Assembly: GCF_004570875.1 (NCBI RefSeq)
Contig: NZ_SPQK01000001.1
Coordinates: 372,001 to 436,000, forward strand
DNA from: Blastococcus sp. CT_GayMR16
GTDB taxonomy: Bacteria > Actinomycetota > Actinomycetes > Mycobacteriales > Geodermatophilaceae
DNA: 64,000 bases
Reading direction: 5' to 3'
This document shows, piece by piece, positions 55,179-63,586 of this stretch (positions are counted from its first letter, which is position 1; each line of letters begins with the position of its first letter). Position numbers and translations under genes: made by a program. Below the pieces are notes generated by a model, which saw only the letters and a program-made list of their open reading frames with translations, ran no database searches and was not told the DNA's origin.

Positions 55179-55504
55179 ACTTCGCCGCCTGGCTGTACGC
55201 ACTGACCCTGGCCCCGTTCGCCACCTTCGTCGTCCTCTACGCGATCCTCACGCGCAACGCGTGGCGGAACACCGCGACCGGCCGCGGCCTCATGGCCCTC
55301 GGCTGCTCCCTCGTCGCCATCCTGTCCTTCGTCCTGTTCGCCCTCTTCACCGACATCCCGAAGGACATCCGCGACCTGCTCCGGGTGCTCACCCTCGGCG
55401 GGGTCCAGATCGCCGGCTGGCTGATGGTGAAGAACCTGGTGCAGGAGGAACGGCGCGGACGCCGAGAGGACCACCCACGGCGCCGCGCCACGGACCGGCC
55501 ATGA
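55175..55504 (+). CDS. Three-helix membrane protein, probable holin
   Basis: 109 aa from GTG 55175. Helices: WLYALTLAPFATFVVLYAIL, LMALGCSLVAILSFVLFAL and VLTLGGVQIAGWLMVKNLV; highly charged C-terminus (EERRGRREDHPRRR). Class I holin topology. Lies two genes past the endolysin. Confidence 0.65.
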   Translation: MNFAAWLYALTLAPFATFVVLYAILTRNAWRNTATGRGLMALGCSLVAILSFVLFALFTDIPKDIRDLLRVLTLGGVQIAGWLMVKNLVQEERRGRREDHPRRRATDRP

Positions 55505-55710
55505 TCGCCCTGTTGACCACCGCCAGGAAGGCCACCGCGGGGGCACTGGCCACGTTCCTGGCGCCGGTCACCACGCTGTTCATATCCGAACAGGAGATCA
55601 CCGCACGGGTGGTCGTCGCGTCCCTGCTGACCGGGGCGGTCGGGGGGCTCACGGTGTGGGCCACCGGCAACACCAGGCCCTACGGCGAGCACGCCGCGGA
55701 CGCCGACTAG
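55501..55710 (+). CDS. Two-helix membrane protein, possible second holin
   Basis: 69 aa from ATG 55501 (ATGA overlap). ATFLAPVTTLFISEQ and VVVASLLTGAVGGLTVWATG, with an acidic end. Resembles r1t-like holins in size and topology. Confidence 0.6.
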   Translation: MIALLTTARKATAGALATFLAPVTTLFISEQEITARVVVASLLTGAVGGLTVWATGNTRPYGEHAADAD

Positions 55711-56270
55711 TGCCGTTCGCCAGGGGCCCGGTCCTCACCTACACCGGCCGCGGCCGGTACTCCACGGTCGGCCCCACCGAGTACGTCGGCGACCCCGGCA
55801 GCGGCGGGGACGTCATCACCATCCCCGGCGGGTTCACCACCGACCTCGCGTCGGTGCCCCGCTTGTTCTGGGCGCTGATCCCACCGCAGGGTGCCTACGA
55901 GTCGGCCGCCGTCCTTCACGACTACCTGTGTGCGCAGCTGGCGGAGCAGTACGCCGGGACTTACCGCGTCGACATCGACGCGTGGACGCCCGAACGCGGC
56001 TGGCCGCAGCGCATCTCCGCCCGGGACACCGACGGCCTGTTCCGCCGCGTCATGCGCGAGGCCGGCGTGCCGTTCCTCATCCGCTGGGTGATGTGGGTCG
56101 GCGTCCGCTGGGGTGCCCTGGCCAACCCGGCCCGCCGCTCCGGCTGGTGGCGGGACGCGCCCCTCGTTGTATTCCTATCCGCGCTCGGCCTGGCCGTGAC
56201 GCTGCTGCTGCTGTGGGCCGCACACGAGGCCGTCGACGCGTTCCTGCGGTTGATCACCCGAGGCCGGTGA
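55710..56270 (+). CDS. DUF1353 protein with C-terminal membrane helix
   Basis: 186 aa from GTG 55710. DUF1353 core: TIPGGFTTDLASVPRLFWAL and YESAAVLHDYLCAQLAEQYA with conserved His-Asp-Tyr. A helix near the end (VVFLSALGLAVTLLLLWAAH). Last rightward gene of the phage; its role in lysis is unknown. Confidence 0.78.
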   Translation: MPFARGPVLTYTGRGRYSTVGPTEYVGDPGSGGDVITIPGGFTTDLASVPRLFWALIPPQGAYESAAVLHDYLCAQLAEQYAGTYRVDIDAWTPERGWPQRISARDTDGLFRRVMREAGVPFLIRWVMWVGVRWGALANPARRSGWWRDAPLVVFLSALGLAVTLLLLWAAHEAVDAFLRLITRGR

Positions 56271-56586
56271 GATCGACCAGGGTCCACGAGTCGTCCCCGT
56301 TGTCTCGGATCGTGCACACGAAGTCCGAACGCAACGAGGCCCCGAAGGCGTTGTCGGAGTCCACGTGGCCCGACACCACGTACTCGCTGCCGCTGCCGGA
56401 TACCACGTACTCGCCGGCCGGCTGGAACTCCGCAGACCCGGGCGACACCAGCCGCTCTTCGATGAACTGCTCACACATGACGCCGGCCCCGATCTCATCC
56501 CGACCGTCATCCGGTGTGCTCGAGCAGGCGGTCAGAGCGACAGTTGTGGTGAGCAAGGTCAGAATCAGGCGCATGGTCGGCATCAT
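56254..56586 (-). CDS. Prophage lipoprotein coupled to integrase, exclusion candidate
   Basis: 110 aa from ATG 56586, whose ATG overlaps the integrase stop (ATGA). Signal peptide with lipobox LTAC (TVALTACSS). The mature part has EYVVSGSGSEYVVSGH, a short internal duplication, two Cys (VMCEQF, FVCTIR) and ends WTLVDLTGLG. It overlaps the convergent DUF1353 gene by 17 bp. Being in the leftward rep-int unit it could act in the lysogen, for example in superinfection exclusion; that is inference. Confidence 0.75.
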   Translation of the reverse strand: MMPTMRLILTLLTTTVALTACSSTPDDGRDEIGAGVMCEQFIEERLVSPGSAEFQPAGEYVVSGSGSEYVVSGHVDSDNAFGASLRSDFVCTIRDNGDDSWTLVDLTGLG

Positions 56587-57518
56587 GCTGCCCCGTTCAC
56601 TGCGGTGCGAAGCTCGTCGTGACCCAAGCGCGTGTAGATGCGCGTGGTCTCGATGTTGCGGTGCCCGAGCAGCTCGGCGATCACGTAAATGTCCGCGCCG
56701 CCCGCTCGCACCCGGGTGGCGAACCGGTGCCGCAGGGTGTGCAGCGCCCACCCGGCAGGGAGTAGCCGGGACGCGAGTACGCCCACATGCGCCGGCGTCA
56801 GATGGCCGCCGGCGGGGCTGGGGAACAGCCAGCTAGGCGGCTGATCAAGCAGCTCGGCTGCGAGGTGGCCGGTCAGCGGCACGTCTCGGTAGGCGTCACC
56901 CTTGCCGTGCACGCGCAGGTGCCAGCCGTCGTCGGCGCGGTGTACGTCTTCCCGCCGCGCCTGGGCAATCTCTGCCCGGCGCAGCCCGCCGTAGGCCGCC
57001 AGCAGCAGCATCAGCCGAACCCGATCGTCGGCTAGGGCGACCGCGGTGCGCAGAACTTCCTCGGCGATCGGTCGGGGCAGCCCGCGGGTGGCTTTCACGC
57101 GGGGCAGGGCCGCGGCTGGCGAGCGTTCGAGATGCCCGACGGCGACGGCCCACGCATAGAACGCGCGCAACGCGCCACGGTTGGCCCGGCGAGTATTCGG
57201 CACCCACTGTTCGTGGCCGGCCAGCCACAGCACCAGGTGGTCGAGGGTGATGTGCCAAGGCGACAGGTCGGGATGGTCGCAGGCGAAGCGGCGCAGCTGG
57301 TAGAGGCGCTGCACGATTGTGGAGGCGGGAGCGCCGGAGGCTTTCAGCCAGCCTTCCCATCCATCTAGAGCGGATTGCCAGCGTTCCGGTACTCGTTTGA
57401 CCCCCATGCGTGAAGCACGGGCCACAGTGAGCCAGGACACAACCGGGGTGACCGGTGTGGGTGACCCTGAGTCACTCGGGCGCGGTACCTGTACTGCTCC
57501 CCCATTACCGCTGGTCAC
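56583..57518 (-). CDS. int: Tyrosine integrase
   Basis: 311 aa from GTG 57518; a start at ATG 57407 (MGVKRVPERW) is possible. SAM-like N-terminal domain, then catalytic residues R180 (GGLRRAE), K206 (HGKGDAY), H260 and R263 (HTLRHRF), H286 (LLGHRNIE) and the nucleophile Y295 (TTRIYT). It ends TAVNGAA, a possible C-terminal degradation signal. In the circular phage its GTG overlaps the stop of the extended repressor (GTGA). In the prophage that link is lost because attR, not rep, lies upstream. Confidence 0.92.
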   Translation of the reverse strand: MTSGNGGAVQVPRPSDSGSPTPVTPVVSWLTVARASRMGVKRVPERWQSALDGWEGWLKASGAPASTIVQRLYQLRRFACDHPDLSPWHITLDHLVLWLAGHEQWVPNTRRANRGALRAFYAWAVAVGHLERSPAAALPRVKATRGLPRPIAEEVLRTAVALADDRVRLMLLLAAYGGLRRAEIAQARREDVHRADDGWHLRVHGKGDAYRDVPLTGHLAAELLDQPPSWLFPSPAGGHLTPAHVGVLASRLLPAGWALHTLRHRFATRVRAGGADIYVIAELLGHRNIETTRIYTRLGHDELRTAVNGAA

Positions 57519-57577
57519 GCCGCCCGGATGAGGTCGACGGGACGGCGGCGCCGCTGTACGCGGCGGGCGAAATCTAT
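57515..57577 (-). other. attP-encoded 20-codon repressor tail, detached in the prophage
   Basis: On the minus strand, starting directly at the core edge, the repressor frame continues as IDFARRVQ, then a four-Arg run, then PVDLIRAA and TGA (57517-57515). It is joined to the repressor only when the phage is circular. The basic stretch plus terminal Ala-Ala resembles an ssrA-type tag. Confidence 0.82.
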
Positions 57578-57618
57578 ATCAGCGGGTTCGGGGTTCGAGT
57601 CCCTGATGGCGCACCCAC
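57578..57618. repeat. attR core (41 bp)
   Basis: Identical to 21,545-21,585; the leftover 3' half of the original tRNA-Lys. Mismatches at both outer bases define the edges. Confidence 0.95.
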
Positions 57619-58349
57619 AGGAGTTGTAAGGCCTGATCAGGCCGGCAGCGGTGAATCTCGAGACCGGACGTGAGCGTCCACCCAGGTAGAAGGCCCTTAG
57701 TTTTCGTCCGTCGCATCGGCGCGCGTCAGCCGACATCGGGACTGCCCGATCACGGATCCGCAACGTTCGGCGCCTCTTCACCTCTAGCACCGCGTCAAGC
57801 ACAGATATCTCCCGGCGCCACGAAACTCCGCACGTCTCGCCACGTCTTCAGCCCCAGCGGGTACCTAATCAAAACCGCTGCGGACACGACGAGCCCACGC
57901 GCACAGGTCCGAGTGCACCGACGGGCAGCCCTCCCCCGGCCGCTGATGATGCCGGCTGCCTTGGCCGCGGCAAGGGCGCTGCGCCTCCCTTCGGCCCACC
58001 CTTGCCTCGGCCGGCGACAGCCAGAGATAGGCGGCTACGGGGAAAGGCCGCACCTGGCCACCGCCTCACTGCCAGGGCGGCTGCGGTTCGCTGAAGTCTG
58101 TTCTGATCGGTCCCGCAGGTCAGCGGGTTGCATGGCCCGCCACGGGCGCCCGGATGGACCGTGAACTCCATAGGTTTGGCCACCACGGTGGAACCGCACG
58201 GAGGCCGCGTAATGGTCCCGTGCTGGGCCCGTACACCAAGGCGATCGCAGAGTTCCAGCACGTATCACGACGGCCCGTTGTCTCCGCGGAACTGACCGCA
58301 CGTTGGCTGAGGATGGGGTCGGCTGCAGCCGTGCAGGCAGGATGCGGGC
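57619..58349. other. Host sequence right of attR without a supported gene
   Basis: About 730 bp. Open frames exist on both strands but none has a protein-like sequence, RBS or recognised motif. A perfect palindrome GGCCTGATCAGGCC (57630-57643) just after the core may be the old tRNA-Lys terminator stem. Confidence 0.5.
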
Positions 58350-59573
58350 GTGCCACGGACGCATGAACGACCCGGACTGCGGTGGGTGCTCGCCCGGCCG
58401 GGCTACCGGCGCCTGTGGGCGGCACGCACCGTCAGCCAGGCCGGCGATGTCATGCAGCTCACCACCCTCGCGCTCCTGATCTTCCAGATGACCGGGGCGG
58501 GGCTGGGAGTGTCCGGGCTAGCGCTGGCCGAAATCGCTACCGTCCTGCTGCTCGCGCCGGTGGCCGGGCCGCTCGTTGACCGGTGGCCGCGCGTTGCGGT
58601 GATGGTGGGCGCAGACGTGTGGCGGCTCGCCGCCGCCGCGGCCCTCGCGGTGCGGCACGACGACGTCGCGATCGTTTACGCACTGGCGGTCTGCCTGTCC
58701 GCCGGCTCGGTGTTCTTCAGCCCGGCCGCCAACTCCCTGCTTCCGAGCCTCGTGCGCGAGGAGGAACTCGTTGCGGCAAACTCCGGTATCTGGTCAGCAG
58801 CGGTGCTCATCCAGGTGGCGCTCGCCCCCGTCGCCGGACTGCTCGCCACCACCGCCGGGTTCGAATGGGCGTTCGCAGCCAACGCGGCCAGCTTCGGGCT
58901 GTCCGCCCTGCTGCTGCGAGGCATGCGCTCCGGGGAGGCGCCGCCGCCGGTCACCACCACGACCATGTGGAAGCAGCGTCGGCAGGCGCTCGGGCTGCTC
59001 GGCCGAGACCGCCTGCTGCGAGCGCTCGCGGTCGCGCAGGCCCTCGCGGCGTTGTCGGCCGGGGCGACCAGCGCACTGCTCGTGATCCTCGCGGCCGACC
59101 AGCTGAGCGTGACCGGCGCCGGCTACGGATTCATGCTGTCGGCCATCGCTGTCGGCGCGTTCTGCGGCCCGCTGCTGCTGACCCGCCTCGGCTCCCGGGC
59201 GCGCAGTCCGCGAGTCCTGTTCGGGGCGTTCGGACTGCGTGGCCTGGTGGACCTGGTGCTGGCCACGGTCACCGCACTGCCGGCCGCGGTCGCGGCGCTC
59301 GTGGCATACGGGGTCGGAACGTCTGTCGGCAGCGTGACGTTCAGCAGCACATTGCAGAGTCACGTACCCGAGCGGCTCCGCGGCAGGGTCTTCGCCGCCT
59401 TCGACCTCATCTGGCAGTCCATGCGGCTGGCCAGCCTGCTGCTCGGCGGGGTGCTCGCCGACACACTCGGCATCCGCGCGGTGTTCTACCTCGGCGGACT
59501 GCTGCTCCTCGCCGCGGCGCTGACGGGCGCCGCGGCGGCCGGTCGGTCGGTCAGGGTTCGCCGCGGAGCGTGA
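58350..59573 (+). CDS. MFS transporter
   Basis: 407 aa from GTG 58350. About twelve helices; ARTVSQAGDVMQLTTLALLI and the motif-A region LVDRWPRVAVMVGADVWR fit the MFS_3/enterobactin-exporter-like group. Probably a proton-driven exporter. The substrate is unknown. Overlaps the convergent DinB-like gene by 23 bp. Confidence 0.83.
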   Translation: MPRTHERPGLRWVLARPGYRRLWAARTVSQAGDVMQLTTLALLIFQMTGAGLGVSGLALAEIATVLLLAPVAGPLVDRWPRVAVMVGADVWRLAAAAALAVRHDDVAIVYALAVCLSAGSVFFSPAANSLLPSLVREEELVAANSGIWSAAVLIQVALAPVAGLLATTAGFEWAFAANAASFGLSALLLRGMRSGEAPPPVTTTTMWKQRRQALGLLGRDRLLRALAVAQALAALSAGATSALLVILAADQLSVTGAGYGFMLSAIAVGAFCGPLLLTRLGSRARSPRVLFGAFGLRGLVDLVLATVTALPAAVAALVAYGVGTSVGSVTFSSTLQSHVPERLRGRVFAAFDLIWQSMRLASLLLGGVLADTLGIRAVFYLGGLLLLAAALTGAAAAGRSVRVRRGA

Positions 59574-60096
59574 GTTGGCGGCGGTGGTGCTCGAAGTGCT
59601 GCGTCGGGTAGCTGTACACCTCGGCCAGGGTCATGTGCGAGGTGAAGTAGGGGTCCCAGCTGGTCGGAAACGGCATGCCCCGGTGCAAGGCAGCCTCGGT
59701 CTCCCGCTCGAGATGGCGCTCCAGCGCGTCGATGGTGCGGTCGGCCAGCCGCCCCATCCGGGCGTGGTTGAACACCCGCGTCGCACCGACCGACCCCCAG
59801 TAGTTGACGACGTGGAAGGGCCCGGTGGCGACGTTCAGCAGCGCCGCCCAGCCGCGGCCGACCGGCGCCGGTAGCCGACTGACCAGGCGCACCAGCGGCA
59901 GCAGGGTCCGCACGACGAGGTAGCCGAACAGCATGTGGAAGAGCAGCTGCTCGTTGGTCCACCTGGTGCCGTCGGAGGCCCGGCGCAGATCGGCGGCGTC
60001 GGCGGTGGCGAGCAGCGCGTGCAGCTGCCTGCGGGCGTCGTCCATCTCCCTGGCGATCGCGGCCCGGTCCACGGGCGCCCCACGCGTGCCGGTCAT
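59551..60096 (-). CDS. DinB-like four-helix protein
   Basis: 181 aa from ATG 60096. MDDARRQLHALLATADAADL, WTNEQLLFHMLFGYLVV and YSYPTQHFEHHRRQL show the DinB/YfiT helical bundle with His residues that could bind a metal (HMLFG, HFEHH). Enzymatic role unknown. Confidence 0.78.
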   Translation of the reverse strand: MTGTRGAPVDRAAIAREMDDARRQLHALLATADAADLRRASDGTRWTNEQLLFHMLFGYLVVRTLLPLVRLVSRLPAPVGRGWAALLNVATGPFHVVNYWGSVGATRVFNHARMGRLADRTIDALERHLERETEAALHRGMPFPTSWDPYFTSHMTLAEVYSYPTQHFEHHRRQLTLRGEP

Positions 60097-60394
60097 CGCC
60101 GGAGCCACGATGTGGATGCCGCGGTCACACCGGTCACGCTCCAGCGCCCGCCCGCCGGGCGCAAGCCTCAGCGGGCCGCCGGCTCGGGCCCTGCGTCGGC
60201 GATGTCCAGCTCGGCCGCCACTGCGCGAGACGGGCGGCGGTGTCGTCGCGAACGAGCCGCATCCGCTCGTACCCGCGGCGGCGGGTGCGGGCGCTGGCCG
60301 CGACACCCGGCGTGTCCATCTGCCAGGACTGCGCCCGGTGGGCCGCCGGACCGAGGCGGGGAAGACGGCGCTGAAGCGCGAGGTTGTTCGGAGC
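60097..60394. other. Intergenic region with a possible zinc-ribbon remnant
   Basis: 298 bp. At about 60,290-60,374 a plus-strand frame reads LAATPGVSICQDCARWAAG before TGA 60372, similar to LGATPGVYVCWRCALWMAA of the gene at 60,691. It looks like a 3' remnant of a duplicate; I see no start or first CxxC. Confidence 0.35.
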
Positions 60395-60694
60395 GTGGAC
60401 GTGACGCTGCTGTACTTCGACGACTGCCCGAACTGGCAGGTGGCCGACGAGCGGCTGCGCGAGGCGCTGGCCCTGGCCGACCGGGACGACGTGCAGGTCG
60501 AGCGCCGGCTGGTTGTCACCTCGGAGCAGGCCGAGGCCACCGGATTCCGCGGGTCCCCGACGGTGCTGATCAACGGACGGGACCCGTTCGCCGACCCGGA
60601 CACCCCGGTCGGCCTGTCCTGCCGGGTGTACAGAACCGCGACCGGGCTGACCGGGGCGCCGACGGTCGAGCAGCTGCTCGCGGTTCTGTCGTGA
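60395..60694 (+). CDS. Thioredoxin-like protein
   Basis: 99 aa from GTG 60395 (GTG 60401 possible). VTLLYFDDCPNWQVADERLR, then TGFRGSPTVLINGRDPFADP: thioredoxin fold with one Cys (DDCPNW) instead of CxxC and a cis-Pro loop (GSPTVLI). Seen next to mercury or redox genes in actinobacteria; none is present here. Confidence 0.75.
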   Translation: MDVTLLYFDDCPNWQVADERLREALALADRDDVQVERRLVVTSEQAEATGFRGSPTVLINGRDPFADPDTPVGLSCRVYRTATGLTGAPTVEQLLAVLS

Positions 60695-60861
60695 GGCTGC
60701 CGGGCCACCGGGCCATCGGGACCGAGGAGCGGGTGACGTGCGCCTGTTGTGGGCGGGACCGAGCGCGCACCGGCGTCCACGAGCTCGGGGCCACGCCCGG
60801 TGTCTACGTGTGCTGGCGCTGTGCACTATGGATGGCCGCACGGATTGTTCGACGCCGGTAG
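60691..60861 (+). CDS. Small zinc-ribbon protein
   Basis: 56 aa from GTG 60691 (GTGA overlap). Two CxxC pairs, CACCGRD and CWRC, about 24 residues apart. Coupled to the thioredoxin-like gene. Confidence 0.65.
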   Translation: MRLPGHRAIGTEERVTCACCGRDRARTGVHELGATPGVYVCWRCALWMAARIVRRR

Positions 60862-60889
60862 GTGCCCGCACGGCCATCGGGCCGCGTAG

Positions 60890-61771
60890 TCAGTCGATCG
60901 GGATGCGGAGAGCGACGTCGGCCAACGCCGGGTCTCCGGGCGCCTCGAGCACACAGCGGGCGAACAGCCAGCGCCGCAGCCGCACCCGGTCCACCCCCTC
61001 GAGCAGCCCGGCCATCCGGTCGGCCAGTGCAGTCGGGTCGGCGTGCAGACGCTCTGCGCAGTTGAGCAGGTGCTGCAGCGCGTCGTAGGCAGGGTCGCCG
61101 ACGTACGGCTTGGGGTCGATGAGCAGCCACGGTTCCCGCTGCGCCGCCAGCACGTTGCCTGCATGCGCATCCGTGGCCAGCAGCACCTGGCGGTCCGCGC
61201 TGGACGGCAGTCTCTGGAACAGCGCGATGCCCTCACGCGCCAACCCCGAGTCGAGCAGCCCGGGTTCGGCCGCGAGCTGCTGCCGGAACTCCTCTGCCCA
61301 CTGGTCAACCATCACCTGCAACGGCCGGAAGGTGTGCCCGGCCGGCGGCTGGACCCACAGCCCGCCCAGCAGGCCGGCCAGGACCTCGTCCTGCTCCGGT
61401 TCCGGTCGGGCGGCCAGCGGTGTGCCGGGCCGGCAGCGTTCCAGCAGCAGCGCGGACGTGTCGTGAGTCTGCTCGGCCGCGTGCACCCGCACCGCGCCGT
61501 GCCCCGACCACACCCCCAACCCGTCGGCCTCGTCAATCGCCTCCGGATGCGCCCAGCCAATCTTCAGGACGAGTTCGGCGCCCGCACGGTCGCGGACCGG
61601 CGCAACCCAGGCGGTCTGCCCGCCCGGCTGGAAAGGCGCCTCCACGCTGAGCGACCACGCCCGGGCCAGCCGGGCGACGGTGCCGGGGAGGGTCGCCAGC
61701 CACGCCGTACGACCCTCCTGCTCGGCCGCCTCGACCAGGGCGAGCGGCAGGGGTCGTGTCGAATCGGTCAT
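60890..61771 (-). CDS. APH(6)/hydroxyurea phosphotransferase-type kinase
   Basis: 293 aa from ATG 61771. APH_6_hur family: LVLKIGWAHPEAIDEADGL with the ATP-binding Lys70, catalytic DAHAGN (201-206) and metal-binding LLIDPKPYVGDPAYD. Such enzymes phosphorylate streptomycin at the 6-hydroxyl or act on hydroxyurea. Actual resistance cannot be read from sequence. Confidence 0.82.
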   Translation of the reverse strand: MTDSTRPLPLALVEAAEQEGRTAWLATLPGTVARLARAWSLSVEAPFQPGGQTAWVAPVRDRAGAELVLKIGWAHPEAIDEADGLGVWSGHGAVRVHAAEQTHDTSALLLERCRPGTPLAARPEPEQDEVLAGLLGGLWVQPPAGHTFRPLQVMVDQWAEEFRQQLAAEPGLLDSGLAREGIALFQRLPSSADRQVLLATDAHAGNVLAAQREPWLLIDPKPYVGDPAYDALQHLLNCAERLHADPTALADRMAGLLEGVDRVRLRRWLFARCVLEAPGDPALADVALRIPID

Positions 61772-61895
61772 CGCCCGGTGAGCATGGCGCGAATTTCGCC
61801 GCCACGGCCTCGCGGATGGCCGCAGACTGCGAGCCAATGACGCAAGGCACGGGCAACGACGCGGCCGCGCCGCTCGGCCCGGACGGGAGACCGCG

Positions 61896-62639
61896 ATGGA
61901 CACGCTGCCCAGCGACAGCCCGGTAGCCGTCGCGCTGACCGACGCCATCCGGCGCGGAGAACTCCCGATGCTGCAGCGGCTGCTGGCTGACCATTCCGGC
62001 CTCGCCACGGCGCGAATCGCCGGAAGCGACGGCTGTCAGCGCACGCCGCTCCACGTAGCTACCGACTGGCCGGGGTACTTCCCGAACGGACCCGCCGTCG
62101 TGGGGCTGCTCCTCGCCGCCGGCGCCGACCCGAACGCGCCCGCGGCCGGAGCCGCGGCCGGGCACGCCGAGACCCCACTGCACTGGGCGGCCAGCACCGA
62201 CGACTCCGATGTCGCCGCCGCCCTCATCGAGGGTGGCGCCGACCTGGAAGCGCCCGGTGCCTCCATCGCCGGCGGCGCGCCTCTCGACGACGCGGTCGGC
62301 TACGGCTGCTGGCACGTTGCGCGCCTGCTGGTAGCCCGTGGCGCGCGCGTCGAGGAGCTGTGGAAGGCGGCCGCACTCGGCGTGCAGAGCCGGGTCATGG
62401 AACTGGTCGAGGGTGACCTCCCACCCAACGAGGACGAGCTGAACCACGCCTTCTGGCAGGCCTGCCACGGCGGGCAACGCAGAACCGCCGAGTACCTGCT
62501 CTCCCGCGGTGCCGACATCAACGCCGTCCCCGGCCACACCGACCAGACGCCGCTGGACATCGCGGGCAGTCCCGGCACCCGCCGCGACACCCTGACCGAC
62601 TGGCTGCGCGGCCACGGGGCCATCTCACGCGGTCCATGA
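61896..62639 (+). CDS. Ankyrin-repeat protein
   Basis: 247 aa from ATG 61896 (RBS GGGAG). At least four ankyrin repeats: QRTPLHVATDW, VVGLLLAAGADPNAP, ETPLHWAASTDDSDVAAALI and AEYLLSRGADINAV. No signal peptide. Probably a cytoplasmic binding protein, divergent from the kinase gene. Confidence 0.83.
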   Translation: MDTLPSDSPVAVALTDAIRRGELPMLQRLLADHSGLATARIAGSDGCQRTPLHVATDWPGYFPNGPAVVGLLLAAGADPNAPAAGAAAGHAETPLHWAASTDDSDVAAALIEGGADLEAPGASIAGGAPLDDAVGYGCWHVARLLVARGARVEELWKAAALGVQSRVMELVEGDLPPNEDELNHAFWQACHGGQRRTAEYLLSRGADINAVPGHTDQTPLDIAGSPGTRRDTLTDWLRGHGAISRGP

Positions 62640-62686
62640 CCGGTCGCGCCCCACACACTTCGATCAGCGTGACCTGACCGCCTCGT

Positions 62687-63409
62687 CTATCGGCCCGGCG
62701 CCACGCAGAACTCATTGCCGTCGGGATCGGCCATCACGACCCAGCTGGCCTCGCCCTGGCCGATGTCGATCCGCGTCGCCCCGAGGGAGACGAGTCGGTC
62801 GACCTCCGCGTCCTGATCGCCGTCGACAGGTGGTACCAGGTCGAAGTGCAGGCGGTTCTTCCCGGTCTTCGGCCGCACCGGCGGACCGCCCCAGGTGATC
62901 TTCGGACCACCGTGCGGCGAGCGGATCGCGGTCTCCTGGTCCTGGTCCCAGACCAACGGCCAGCCCAGCGCTTCGCTCCAGAAGTACCCGACCTCCTGCG
63001 AGCCGTCGCTCGACAGCGCGCCGATGAACCCGCAGTCGGCAAGGAAGTTGTTGCCCGGCTCGATGACGCAGAACTCGTTGCCCTCGGGGTCGGCGAGCAC
63101 GACATGCCCCTCCTCCGGGCGTTGACCGACGTCGATGTGCCGGCCGCCGAGTCCGAGTGCCCGCGCCACGGTCTGCTGCTGGTTTTCGAGGGAGGTACTC
63201 GTCAGATCGAAGTGCATCTGGTTCGGGCCGGCCTTCGGCTCCTGGGTGGCGAGGAATCGGATCCGGAACCCGGTGTCATCCCTCGGCAGGAGCGCGACGC
63301 CGTCGGAGGGATCGTCGGTCGTCTCCCAGTCGAGGACGCCGGCCCAGAAGCGCGCGAGACGGCGCGGGTCGTTCGCATCGAAGCAGAGCGCGTGGAGCTG
63401 AGCAGGCAT
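62687..63409 (-). CDS. Two-domain VOC (glyoxalase-like) protein
   Basis: 240 aa. Two homologous domains, each ending with the same pattern: VLADPEGNEFCVIEPG and VMADPDGNEFCVAPGR, each with a matching HFDL strand (QMHFDLTS, RLHFDLVP). Candidate metal ligands are His of HALCFD/HFDL and Glu of NEFC. Could be a lyase, dioxygenase or drug-binding protein. Confidence 0.83.
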   Translation of the reverse strand: MPAQLHALCFDANDPRRLARFWAGVLDWETTDDPSDGVALLPRDDTGFRIRFLATQEPKAGPNQMHFDLTSTSLENQQQTVARALGLGGRHIDVGQRPEEGHVVLADPEGNEFCVIEPGNNFLADCGFIGALSSDGSQEVGYFWSEALGWPLVWDQDQETAIRSPHGGPKITWGGPPVRPKTGKNRLHFDLVPPVDGDQDAEVDRLVSLGATRIDIGQGEASWVVMADPDGNEFCVAPGR

Positions 63410-63529
63410 CGCGCTCCGGATCTCCGATCTGCATCACCGGCCTGGGCACGTCCCCGCGCCCGTGAAGAGACCGACGCTAGGGCGCTCGGGAACCGAGACG
63501 CAACGCGATTACACAGGGTGCACCCACGC

Positions 63530-63564
63530 ACGGCGGCTCCGTTCCTCAGGAACGGAGCCGCCGT
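63530..63564 (-). terminator. Terminator hairpin
   Basis: Perfect 16-bp stem ACGGCGGCTCCGTTCC / GGAACGGAGCCGCCGT with a 3-nt loop, 23 bp past the hydrolase stop. Confidence 0.85.
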
Positions 63565-63586
63565 TGGTACCCGGGGGTTGCTCCGA

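Noticed and set aside
57407-57518. Integrase starting at ATG 57407
   Set aside because: Possible, but the GTG at 57518 gives the 4-bp overlap with the viral repressor frame; kept only as an alternative.
57619-58349. Several open frames of 60-165 codons right of attR
   Set aside because: They conflict with one another, lack RBS and protein-like composition, and contain no recognised motif.
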